Assembly (NCBI GenBank): GCA_050084985.1
Contig: JBITNC010000001.1
Coordinates: 3,968,001-4,032,000 of the forward strand
Source: Nageia nagi
Lineage: Eukaryota; Pinophyta
Direction: 5' to 3'
Length of the DNA: 64,000 bases
A model generated the notes under the pieces. It was not told where the DNA came from and ran no database searches. It saw nothing but the letters and a program-made list of their open reading frames with translations. Of the stretch, positions 19,844 through 30,359 are shown one piece after another. Every line of letters starts with the position of its first letter. Position 1 is the first letter of the stretch. Made by a program: the position numbers and the translations under genes.

Positions 19844-20293
19844 ATGGGGAGTAAAGAGGAATCTCAAATTCCACTCCCACTGCCATGGCCACATGAAACA
19901 CCATTAAGGATAAAGCTTCTACCCCAAATCTATCAAGGAACTTCCAGCAAATTCAAGGAACAAATAAGTTTTCAGTTTTATTTGGCTCTCTTGGGTCAAG
20001 GGACATATGAGATTGCCAAGGAGTTTGGGGAGACTTGCGAAGGAAAGGAGGAGGCTAGGTCTACTCCTATGGCCAAGATGGAGGCATCACCAATTGCTTG
20101 GGAAGAGAATACCCTCTCTTTGCAGCATCATTTGTATCATTGTGAGACTTGGGTCTGCGATAATGACACTCTAAAAAGGTATGAAAGTAATTCAGAAATT
20201 TGGCATGTTGTTAAAAGTAATAATAATGGGAAAAAAGAGGAAAGAGCCATTGTTGTTTCAGATTTGGTTTTTGGAGAGTGTTATGAGGAATAA
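19844..20293 (+). CDS. Unknown ORF near the 5' end of element C
   Basis: The frame is open from 19712; the first ATG is at 19844 (MGSKEESQIPLPL), giving 149 residues. The N-terminal part of the open frame is Lys/Glu-rich and the region after the ATG has a Pro-rich stretch. It sits where gag is expected, but I see no capsid or zinc-knuckle signature. It may be a decayed gag or a captured sequence. Downstream to 20890 the sequence is not open for long in any frame. Confidence 0.3.
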   Translation: MGSKEESQIPLPLPWPHETPLRIKLLPQIYQGTSSKFKEQISFQFYLALLGQGTYEIAKEFGETCEGKEEARSTPMAKMEASPIAWEENTLSLQHHLYHCETWVCDNDTLKRYESNSEIWHVVKSNNNGKKEERAIVVSDLVFGECYEE

Positions 20294-21439
20294 TGAGAAA
20301 AGTGAAGATTTTGAGCCTAGCATGGAAGAAGATAAGGATTGAACCAACAATTGAATACTCATTACATAGTAAGGTATGCAAAAATGATGTGATGATGATG
20401 ACCAATTTAGATCTTAGAAAATAAAAAATCGTTGGCCAAGGAATTGCACCATTACATGAGGTATGTCTAGTAGAGCTTCAAAATGGTTCCTTTGAAGTGC
20501 ACTCACTTACATATGTTGGGAAAGAGCATGTGAATATTGGAATTTGAGATTAGCTTTCGAAAACATCCACACTAGTTTCATGTCTTTGATTTTGAAGTGT
20601 ATTGTGTGGGAAAAATCAATTCTTCATGTTGTTCACAATACTCTTCTAGTTCCTTGGGATCCAAGTTTCTTGGTACTAAAGCATAGTGAAGGCATGAAGG
20701 CTATTGAGGGCTTCTCCCCCATGGTTTAGCTCTTGAAGAAGAGTTTGCATGCAAAAAGGGTCTTACACCAATTGTGAAGAGGGACATTGAATTAGAGAAG
20801 ATTCCTATTGCCATGAAATGGAACATTTTGTTCCTAGCCATCACATGGAAATGGAGAAAGAAAAGAAAGAAAATATATTAATGTCCACGAGTGACCAAAA
20901 ATAGTCAATGGGACTGGAAGGTACAAGTGTGCAAAGTAGCATGCGGGGACCTAATGACCCAAAATACAAGCAAACAAAGTAACTTGTTGAAAACAATACA
21001 GGGGCTAAGCCCTACCAAGGAAATTCAAAAATTAACAAAATACCTAGTGAAAACATGCTCATTCTTGTTGGAGATTAATCAACCCGACTGGTCTCCCCCT
21101 ACGATGTGGCCGAGGAGACTATCTCGACGTTGCTATAGCTGAAGAAGGAGGTGATATGTTGCGATCTTAGGGAAATAGGGTCCGTAGACACTCGTTGTCT
21201 GGTACGTCATGCTGGTGGAAGATAGTCCTCTCTCCTGCTCCTGTGAACCTCCTCTTCTGAGGAAGCTCGAAAAAAGGAGGTAATCAGATGGTCCCTAGTC
21301 GTGCTACGGGTGTCGGATAATAAGCGTTTCTTGTGAAGGAAAGTCTCTCTGAGATAAAGTGCCACACAATGTTGGTCTGAGAATTGAAATAATGCCAAAA
21401 TTGAGTTGTAGGAGTTTCGAAAAAGGCAATGATATCGCC

Positions 21440-23677
21440 CTTGAATCTCATAGTATATCGAACACTTTAAGATGAAATGATCCTCAGTCTCTAGCTCGAG
21501 TGAGCAAAGTTGACAGACTCTGAGCTCATGAGCTAAATGGTGATCAATCTCGATCCGTAACTAAAGGGAACACACTCTGAACTATCCAAGGAACAATCGC
21601 AAGCCAAGAGGGAGATGTAAACTTATGTACCTTGGGGGGTTAACGATCCATCATCAAGCTGCAAGAAGTGTTGGGAGTAATGTAACAACTTGGGCGTGAG
21701 GGGGAGCTGGGTCCTCACCCAAATGCGCAAAATATATGTCTTATAAGTTACATTTCTGATCAAAGCCAAAGTATCCTCTATATCTCTATGAGCATCATTT
21801 TGAGGTATAGGTAACTGTTCAGGTGAAAACCCGAAGCGCTGTAATATCTTAGAGACCTTGGTGAACCAACACAAACGACATCCTTGCGCTGCTAGGTCCA
21901 TGGATGAAGCCAAGGCTCTATATGGGAGTTTATCACCTCTACCTGTAGAGGCAAAGCTACGGAGACGCCGAAGAAAAAGGGTCAACATCGCTAGGGACCA
22001 AATTTGTAGAGGTTGACTACCAAATTCCGTGAACATAATGTGATGTGGGATGGATCTCTTGCTCCAAATGGAGCGGGACAAAGTGCCGACCATAATCCTC
22101 TCCACTGTGATCCAATCAGAACTCCTCGAGCTGGGACCCCAAGCCTCGGAGCCATACAATAGTGTGGGGCTGGCAAGAGCATGGAATAATTGGAGCTTGG
22201 TCAGGACATCTTGGAAATGGAGCTCGATACATTGTCGCTCAAGGGAGGAAACCGCCGCATATCCATGACGAACTCTAGGTTGGATCACCGCTCTCATGGA
22301 GAAATGGGGGCTTGTGAAAAGTACTCCCAGATAAGTGTAAGAGGTGGCAATTTCAATAACCTTGCCTTGGTATGTGATTTGGGTTTGCTCAGCCATGGCC
22401 TTCGGAATGTTGAAGACCACAACATTGGTTTTGTTGACATTAACCACTAAATCCTGCCTGGAGATGAACAAATCCAGAGTGTCCATCAAGTGCTGAAGGC
22501 CTTCTGCTGTGTGTGAGAGTAAGACAATGTCGTCGGCAAAGAGGATGATGGGGAGTCAACTACTATGGAGAAGGCACCCAGCTTCGAGGCTTGCAGACTC
22601 CAATATAAGTTTCTCCAGTTTGTCATTATAGAGACCGAAAAGGGTTGGGGAGAGCAAGCAACCTTGTTTCACACCTATGGTGTTGCGTATGCTGTCGGAA
22701 AGGCCCTCAGCGGTACATACTTGACCCAAAACGGTCTCATAGAGAGTTGAAATGGCAGTAATGCCTTGCTCGGGGATCCCCAATCATCTAAGTTTGTCCA
22801 TGAGTCTGTGCTGTGGGACAATGTCAAAAGCCTTCCTGAAGTCTACAAAGCAATTGAAAACTGGAATCTTCCGAAACTTAGCCTCTTCGATGATCGCATG
22901 AAGGGCGAAGATGTGGTCTATGGTGCTATGATCTCTGCGGAAACCTGCCTGTTCTCTTGCCTTAAGAGCTCTAGTGTCCGCCCATTGGGATATGTAGCTC
23001 TCAAGAATGGTGTTATAAAGCTTGGCCATGGTGTGGCCAATCATGATGGTTTGGTAGTTGCTCGGATCACAAGGTTCATCGGACTTGAGAATGGGGTGAA
23101 TAATGTTCGAGGTCCAGAGGTGGGGAAGCTAGTGCAAATAATGGTGTTAAATAGATGGGAGAGGAAGTGGGGGAGGATGGAGCTTGCATGTTTAAGATAT
23201 TCGGCTTGGAGGTTTTCGATGTCAGGCGCTTTTTCAGAGTTAAGGTTGAGGATAGCTTTGTGGATGAGGTCGGGGGAAAAAAATCTGAGGAGGAGGGACG
23301 AGTGATGGTAGGAGATTGGATATGGCTGGGATTTGTGTAGAGGCGAGAGGCGTAAATGCTCCAGTCTTGGAGGGTGATTTGGCTAGTGGTGGGTTTCCTA
23401 GGTGAGAAAGAGCGCCAAAAGACTTGGGGTTACTGTTGAGGGTCAAAATGATCTCCTGTCGTCATTTGGCCAAGAAGTGTCGCTTCTTGGTCCTCAAGAG
23501 GCGATGGTATGATCGAAGCAGGGATTGGGTGTCATGGGAAGAGGCTGCAGAAGCGATGGTGGACTTGAGGTGGTGATGATGGGATTTACACTTCGCGTTG
23601 AACCATTGATTCATTGGGGAATGTCTAGGGTGCCGAGGTCGCGACAAGGGGAGAATGATGTGAGGGAAAGTCTGCAT
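21440..23677 (-). pseudogene. LINE ORF2 reverse transcriptase and C-terminal zinc knuckle
   Basis: Segments in order are: linker (LLRSYHRLLRTKKRHFLAK, 23520-23462); fingers/palm QAGFRRDHSTIDHIF and FVDFRKAFDIVPQHRL (23044-22784); GVKQGCLLSPTLFGLYND (22690-22630); the catalytic box FADD, read from 22540 to 22529; then a long thumb/C-terminal ORF (22489-21623) and a knuckle VCQLCSLELETEDHFILKC at about 21510-21455. The catalytic FADD is intact. Breaks are few: frameshifts near 23450-23100 and 22784, and a short gap between ORF segments near 22550. Confidence 0.85.
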
Positions 23678-23881
23678 GGCTGAGGAGAGGTCTCTGAAAG
23701 AAAAAATGACTGATCGTTGATCGAGGGGAGAGAATGCATGTGGGGAAGTTTTAGCTTTAGAGCGAGGCTACACATGGGGGAAAGATCCTGGTCAAAGTGG
23801 ATGACAGTGTGAGGGATGCGAGGGGGGTGGAACGGAGGGAATGGGAGGTGGTGGTGGGAGCGGAATCCGAGAGAGACAGGG

Positions 23882-24356
23882 TCAGGTGGGCATGGTCAGC
23901 AAGGGGAGACAAGGGGCAACCCAAAAGGTCAGGCAATGGGAAACAAGTGAGGGGCCAACAAGTATGTAATCTGCAACACTAAACCCACGTGTGTGGGGGA
24001 AGCAAGTGTGGTGACCGGAGTGGGGTAACCGAGCAGTACCATTCAAAATGACAAGGTCGTGGGTCTCACAGAGCTCAAGAAGGAATCTCCTATAGCTAGA
24101 AGTAGTCATGGTATCGGTAGAGGCCCGTTGAAACTCATCATTGCACTCCAAAGCACGAATATGAAGAGGGTCCACCCGCTCATCAAAGTGCTGAGTCTGA
24201 AGACTCTCCGTTCTGCCATTAAATCCCCCTGCCAACATGATGTCCTCTTGTGTTGTAAATCTAGAAATTTCTGGGAAGAGGTCTAGGAACAGAGACTCAC
24301 CATCTCCTTGTAATGAATAGCGTGACATCATTGGAGGGAAATTGATAAGGCGTAAC
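23882..24356 (-). pseudogene. LINE ORF2 endonuclease, C-terminal part
   Basis: This is an apurinic-type endonuclease that would nick target DNA. Visible motifs are IMLAGGFNGRTE (usual GDFNxR, here with the catalytic-site Asp changed to Gly), a central LELCETHDLVILNG, and a C-terminal HTRGFSVADYILVG (usual S-x-V-D-Y, with Asp to Ala). The first half of the domain is absent. Two catalytic-region changes plus truncation indicate it is dead. Confidence 0.8.
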
Positions 24357-24400
24357 GCATTTTCTATCTTAGCTTACATTGTTTGTCTAGGTATCCCATC

Positions 24401-25690
24401 ATGGAGGAAATTGATTCATCACTCTTCACATCATTAGAAGGATTGCTCATATTTATTCGTAGTGTTTGTTGTGGCAACTTCAGTGCAAAAATGTAGCATG
24501 TGGGAGAATGTGGTTGACATCCAAAGAGCATTGAAGAAGTGGACCACCAACTCCCCATTGATTCTTGTCCCTAAAAACCCCAACGTTGGTTTGGGAGATG
24601 ACTGGTTTGATCAAGATTTCATGCATTTGGTTCAGCTGTACATCTGCTGCCCCAATGTCCCTATTTGGAATTTGACACTCGCTGATTTTTGTGAGAACTT
24701 TTCCAATTTCGACTTTCCAGTTAATGGTGTTTTGAAGAACAGCAGGATTGCTGTTATTTTCTGCTTAATATGGACTTAGTTAAAAATGGAGACTGCTGTT
24801 ATTGGTAACATTTCAGACCTGTTGTTTGACCCTGAGCACATGAGAACAGCTACAGTTCCTCACAGATTGATGATTGTGTATATTCCAAACCTTAATAAGC
24901 ATGTCTGGATATTTGATTTGCCTAATTTTGAGTATGATAATTCAATTTTGAGGGCTGTTGTATGTGATGAAAGTTGGACTGTGATGAAGAAGGTATGGGC
25001 TGCATTAATGGTTGATAACAATGAGTCCGCTTTTGTACTCTTTGCTCATGAATTTGAGACTAATATACACTCAGTAAAGGCTGAACTTATTGTTGTTGCA
25101 AGATGGACTGTCTCAGATAATATAAGGAATGCTCTTCATTTGATAAGGGTTGCCTATGATCAGAGAATACTTGTTGTCTTTACACACATTGTTGATGCAT
25201 TATTTGATGATAATTTGATGACTGCTGTCCCTGTCTTAATGGCTACAAACATTGATGACTGTTTGGTGATGATAAGAGGCTTTGTTTGGATTATTATTGG
25301 TATTTCAGGTACTGATTTATTGACTGCTATTAGTACACAATTAGAGGTTTTTTGGTTGGCACTCCTTGCACCATTTGAGTGTAATTGTGGAGATCCAATG
25401 TTGGCAACGTTTTTGCCAACTATCGACACATGTTTGTACATTGACTGGGAAGTCTTGAGGACTGATTTTGAGCCATTGCACACTGATTTTTATTTCAAAC
25501 CTGAGTATCATACACTTGCTAATGTTTGGAGGGATGTTGTGTACACTTTTGAGGCTGAGTTTGTTGGATGCATAGTTGATATGATTTCCCCACTTGAGCA
25601 TGATAGATCCTATTCTTTGAGATGGTTTTGGGACCTTGGATTGTATTGCAATTTCTTAAGGGCAAGCAATTTCGAGAGGGGAGGTTTTGT
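24401..25690 (+). CDS. Unknown long ORF just upstream of a polypurine tract (element C)
   Basis: I do not recognise this protein. One frame is open from 24462 to 25724 except for a single TAG at 24777; the ATG after it is at 24786 (METAVIGNISDLLF). The frame runs through the polypurine tract, so true coding probably ends earlier. The sequence is rich in Val, Ile, Asp and Trp, with one hydrophobic stretch (VMIRGFVWIIIGISG, about 25270-25310). I see no zinc knuckle, catalytic Asp box or signal peptide. Position (between pol and PPT) fits an extra 3' ORF of a gypsy element. It could also be a captured host gene. A 420-codon frame with one stop is unusual here. Confidence 0.45.
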
Positions 25691-25703
25691 AACATCCCCT
25701 TTT
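25650..25703 (+). promoter_or_regulatory. Polypurine tract and stub of the 3' LTR, element C
   Basis: A decayed stem TTTCTTA-AGGG-CAAGCAA is followed by GAGAGGGGAGG and TGTAACATCCCC at 25688. Only about 16 bp of LTR remain before the sequence switches to copy 1 of the minus-strand repeated ORF at about 25704. Confidence 0.65.
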
Positions 25704-25776
25704 TCTGTGAAGACAATCTCTTGATGGCCTCCATCACTTCGTTCTTAAGCTGCTCCTTCATCAGTTCCCATCCTTC

Positions 25777-25941
25777 ATGGAAGGAAGTCTGCTTCTGAAG
25801 GTGCAAAGGGGTGGTGCTAATTTTCTGTAACTCTTTTATAATCTTCCTGCTAGCTGTGAGTTCCTTCTTCAACCTTTTCATCTCCTTTTTGGCTTCATAG
25901 CCTTCCTGTTCCATAACTCGACCAAAAAAATAATTTATAAA

Positions 25942-25981
<40 letters not shown>

Positions 25982-26620
25982 GTAGCACTTTAATTTTTCC
26001 ACTCATGATCTAATGTGAGATCGAACTGATGGAAAGTGCATTTTATGAGAGTATCATAAAAATAATATCCCAAAGAAAATTTGATAATATTAGTAAATTA
26101 ATATATTCCAAAATAAATATATAAATATATATTTTTTAAAATCAATTCTTACCATTTTGATCTTTAATTATTACACCTTTTTGATCCACTTTAATTTCAA
26201 TATCATTACTACCCTTGCATATCATAACCTTTTCTTGTTGCTTGATTTTTGACTCTATATATGCAATTATAATATTTACATTATCTTTATTGAATGTAAC
26301 ATTTAATTAATAAAAGGTAATTTCAATCATTTTTAAAAAAATAACAAATCAAAAAAATTTACCACCCTTTGGTGATGAGCTTGCTAATTTTCTGTAACTC
26401 TTTTATAATCTTCTTGCTAGCTGTGAGTTCCTTCTTCAACCTCTTTATCTCCTTTTTGGCTTCAGTTCCCATCATTCATGGAAGGAAGTCTGCTTCTGAA
26501 GGTGCAAAGGGGTGGTGCTAATTTTCTGTAACTCTTTTATAATCTTCCTGCTAGCTGTGAGTTCCTTCTTCAACCTCTTCATCTCCTTTTTGGCTTCATA
26601 GCCTTCCTGTTCCATAACTG
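25777..26620 (-). repeat. Local triplication of the coiled-coil coding segment in copy 1
   Basis: The ~140-bp segment at 25777-25919 is repeated at 26476-26620, and partly again at 26380-26463. The spacer 25920-26379 is AT-rich and non-coding. The first copy ends in CCATAACTCGACC, where the third continues as coding sequence. Confidence 0.75.
25947..25978. repeat. (TA)16 microsatellite
   Basis: Pure TA repeats of about 32 bp in the AT-rich spacer of copy 1. Confidence 0.9.
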
Positions 26621-28768
26621 TAGCATTTTGAGTAACAATGTGTTTCTTGGCTGTCAACCCTAGTTTCATTGGCATCTTGAAAATCTCAATGACATAGTCC
26701 TCCGCTCTTTGAGGGTGCTTCTCTTTCGAGTAGCAATGGCTGATGGAGATCTCCTTTCGAGAGGTAGAGACAAAAGTGTTCATCCTCCAAATCTTCTCTG
26801 CATTTGAAAGTTCTTCCTCCTGATCTTCAAAATGCAGGTCTTGGTTTATGTCTTCATCATGAGCCGTACTCATGCTGAGGGCTCTAAGGCAAGCATCCAT
26901 GTCAAGATTTGGATTTTCGGTTGCTGGTTGAGGGGGAAACCTTTGAACCAACAATCTTCCTTTATTAACCTTCTTGACTCCTTCGCTAGAGTGGTCTGAA
27001 CTACGGCCATTTCCTTGCCTTGATGCTCTTCCTGCTACCTCTTTTTTTTTTTGCTCTTCAGTCTCTCCTTTGTCTTCTTCATCTCCTCTATTACCGCCTA
27101 TAGATAAGCCTTTGTTCCGGGGTTGGGGAGATCTCTCATGACTCCTCTTGGTAGAGGATTGATGTGAAGAAGGGGACTTCTTCCTATGTTCGGTAGGAGA
27201 GGACATGGATGCAGCCACCTCTCTAGCGCATTTCTTCCCAATTATCTGGACGTTGTCATCATAGGTACCAACGTCCACTATCTTATCATCCGAGATGGTT
27301 TCAATCTCGGTTTCATCAGGTGCTGAAGCACCTACAACTACATCCTCTTTCTCAAACATATTGGCAGCGTTGTCAACATCATCATCATCTTCTTCTCTCT
27401 TGCTACGACTCTGTGATTCTTCTCCAGAATCTTCCACTGTACGGTCAGGATCTTCATTAGTTTCTTCATCGAAAGAAGAAGAGGAACGTTTAGAGCTATA
27501 GCTAGAACTTGGTTGTAAAGGGGGAACTTTTGCCCTTGGATTAGGAGAATTGGTGGATCTGGAAGGAATTGCCTTGGTGGACGAACCACTACCACAAGCT
27601 ACATTCACCACATCGTCCAACACATTCGAGGGGAGAGCGTGATATGCAGCATCTCTGAGATCAGCCTTTATTACTTTGCGCTTGTTGGGACCTAGGATGG
27701 GCTCTCTTGGGGCCTCTTGTCTTTTCCTGTAGGAAGTAAGATTGTCTTCCTTGGCAAGGATGTGGTGTGAGTAGCAACAGGAGACTTGATCCTTAGAGGG
27801 ACCCGTTTAGATCGGAGCTTGGTAGTTCGAGGCCTTTGAGGAGGCTTTTCTACTTGGAGGGTGTTGGGAAGCTTTTCTTTCCCACGCGGGACACTCTGAA
27901 TATTGCGAGCGGAACTTACGAGATCCCAATCAACATAGTTGGGAATGTGTTACCAATTCCCCTGTTTGGAAAGGACTGTGTACCTCCAAGGCTCTTGTTG
28001 AAACACCCTGCCAGCGATCCCAATGTCGTGATGTTGTAGGGTTTGTTCGCCCGATGTGTTTTCTAAATAGGGATAGATGTAGAAATAAAGTGCGATATCC
28101 CTCTTTGGAATCAGCCTCAATGGAATGGAATGAGAGGTATGTAGTCTGTTAATCAACGATGTTTTATTCTTTGATGTATAGAGTTTGTTCGGAACTTATG
28201 TGTGTGGACTTAACGATTGTATTTGGGTTTAAAAGCATAAAGAAAGCATAAAATGAAAAAAAAATGGTAAAAGGTGACGGACAACACCTTGGAGAAAGAA
28301 ATGGATACTTGTTCGGATTATGAGTTTGAGGTTCACTGACGGGAAAGTGTCTAAGAGTTGATCTCTTCTGAATCGGTTAAAGACTCTTCATCCAATTCAT
28401 CCAACCTTGCAAGCAAACAACTTAATGTTCGAATTGCTTCAAAGAGGAGCGGGGAGGAACGTCAGATGGGTGGAAACGGAAAGTTTCAACATGGGTGGAT
28501 CACCGTTTTGGATGGACTTAAAAAGATGTCATAGAAGTAGAAATCTAACATAGAATACCCAATCAACTTTCATGCTAAGGACCAAGCAACAAACATAGGT
28601 AGGCTTCAAGCACTTTTCAATGTTTTTTAGAGATAACTTCCCTAAAGCCCAAGAGCTTTCAAAGGAATAAAACGAAAGTACACAAACCCCCTATGAGTGC
28701 CCTAAAAGAATCAATCCATAGCATCAATATGAAAAGTGTCAAACTCAAGTCTTTGCATTAACCACTTT

Positions 28769-28982
28769 GTATTATCTTTGAAAAAGAGTTGTGTGCAAAG
28801 ATACATCAATTTGCTACTCTCTTACAAAGGTTCTCTCTTCAAGCTTGAAGTGTTTTGCTTCAAAATGAAGTCCTTCATATTTTCTTTGTAAAAGAGTTGT
28901 GCAAGGATACATCAATTTGCTCCTCTCTTACAAAAATTCTCTCTTCAAGAATGAAGTGTTTTCTTCAAAATGAAGTCCTTGA
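28769..28982 (-). repeat. 107-bp tandem duplication in the U5-like part of E1
   Basis: 28769-28876 and 28877-28982 are near-identical, each containing AGAGTTGTG, ACATCAATTTGCT, TCTCTTACAAA and CTTCAAAATGAAGTCCTT. The latter includes a palindrome. Confidence 0.8.
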
Positions 28983-29004
28983 ATGAAATGAGACCCTTGG
29001 TCTC

Positions 29005-29013
29005 TTATTTATA
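29005..29013 (-). promoter_or_regulatory. TATA box of E1
   Basis: TATAAATAA on the minus strand, in the context AAAGTCTATAAATAAGAG. E2 has AAAGTCTATAAATAGACC in the equivalent place (58597). A second TATA-like site lies at about 30258 on the minus strand. Confidence 0.55.
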
Positions 29014-30359
29014 GACTTTAGGAAACCCTAAAAGTCACTATTGAAACCCTAATCTCTAATTGCAATAGTAAAACTATTTACAAACTAATTGAAATTGCTA
29101 ATTAAGATTACAATAGAACTAAGTTAGCCAATATTTGGTTTACGTATTAAAAATTTGCCAGAATAGACCCCTTTCTATTCTGGCGGTGGTAGGAAGATGG
29201 CTTGTACATTTGTGGCAATTTTGGCTTCAAAATCATCTTCCATGAACGTTTCTATGTTCTTGATGGCACGGTGGATTGTCTAGAGGGCTCCTTTGTCTGA
29301 TAGCAAATGCTCCAAGATGGCCTTATTGGTTTTGACCATTTCCTTGCATCGGGTGGCAAGTGTAACTCCACCTTTCATTTGTCTTCCTATCTTCAATGTT
29401 CCAAGCATCTAACGCCATTTGGCCCCTATCTCAGAGAACAACAAGAGTTAGAAGACTCATGGCACTTTTTAGGCAAGCAAAGAGAGTTTTTTGAAAAAAT
29501 TGGATTTTTTTGGCTTTTTTTTTGCTCTAAATGTGCCATCATTCAAAGTGCCATAATTTGTGAGTTTCAAGGCATTTTGAGTGAGTTTAGGATAACACAA
29601 GGGTAACTAACTCAGAGGAGAATGCCTTGGCAAAAATTTAGGACTTTTGGAGGATTTTTCAATTTTGGTAAAAAAAGTTGACTTTTTCAACAGAAAAATA
29701 GTGAAATTTGGCAAAATTGCCAAATAATGACGGAATCAAGTTCTAACAGCTTAGACGGATGAGAAATGTTTAGGGAAGATGTTTTGAACTTTGAAATGGC
29801 CAAAACGGACTTGGAAAACAATTTTTGGAATTTTTGAATTTTTTTTTGGATTTTTTTGAAATTTTTTGAAGAAATGAGGATTTTAAGCAATCTTAAGATT
29901 TTTTTTTGTGTTTTTTTGCTGAAAATAAAAGTTGATCACATGGATAAAGGGTATCCAAAAAAGTGATCAAATTAGAAATCTGAAAAAATAAAATTTCAAG
30001 TGTTTGAGGTTTGGAAAAATGGGATTTTGACATGAAAATCCTCAAAAACTTGGAAAATGAAGTTCATGTGAATGGAGGATGCTTGGATTTCGAATTTCAA
30101 TGGAGTTTGGGTAAATGGCCAATATGCTGTGTGTTTGAAAAAATCCTCAAAGGCTGAAAAATGGCTTCTTTTTTCACTTGGCTTTCAAATTCTCCAAAAA
30201 TTTGGGCAGCATAAGGGTGCAAAAATGAGAGGTGAGAAGAATGGAGGGATATGGCAGTATTTATAGACTTTGAGGGTTCAAATAGTGTCCATATGTCAAC
30301 ATCCTAGCTTTTTAGACCAAAAATTTTGCATTTTGGACTTATTCTCTTCATCCTCAATG

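Larger units (their letters stand above)
20900..24356 (-). mobile_element. 5'-truncated LINE, minus strand (EN, RT, zinc knuckle)
   Basis: ORF2 domains occur in the right order on the minus strand: endonuclease (24356 down to 23882), a basic linker (23677-23462), RT (23044-21623) and a C-terminal zinc knuckle (about 21540-21440). The 5' edge is an abrupt junction at about 24356 inside the endonuclease, typical of truncated LINE insertions. The 3' edge is uncertain, between 21150 and 20890. I could not find a TSD. Confidence 0.8.
18166..25703 (+). mobile_element. LTR element C without recognisable pol, interrupted by a LINE
   Basis: A 5' LTR and primer site on the left and a polypurine tract plus 16 bp of LTR start (TGTAACATCCCC at 25688) on the right could be the two ends of one element. 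TGTAACATCCC equals TGTGACGTCCC after two G-to-A changes. The interior (19344-about 20890 and 24357-25687) carries two unknown ORFs and no retroviral enzyme. Joining the two halves as one element is inference. Confidence 0.45.
25704..27861 (-). pseudogene. Repeated ~1,170-codon ORF, copy 1, C-terminal part
   Basis: This protein of unknown function also occurs at 39381-42892 and 49709-53224. This part, read from 27861 down, has a Ser/acidic region (SSSYSSKRSSSSFDEETNED, then EEDDDDVDN) and a basic segment (SPTEHRKKSPSSHQSSTKR). A conserved block follows, ALSMSTAHDEDINQDLHFED ... STSRKEISISHCYSKEKHP ... MPMKLGLTAKKHIVTQNATV, then a coiled coil (MEQEGYEAKKEMKRLKKEL). A 383-codon frame is intact (27623-26472). 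The coiled-coil segment is locally triplicated and the last ~200 codons are missing at 25704. Its N-terminal portion lies at 33523-34526 across inserted element E1. Confidence 0.7.

Noticed and set aside
20880-21150. TSD for the minus-strand LINE
   Set aside because: No repeat of the sequence right of 24356 (CATTTTCTATC) was found near 20890 or 21150 beyond weak similarity.
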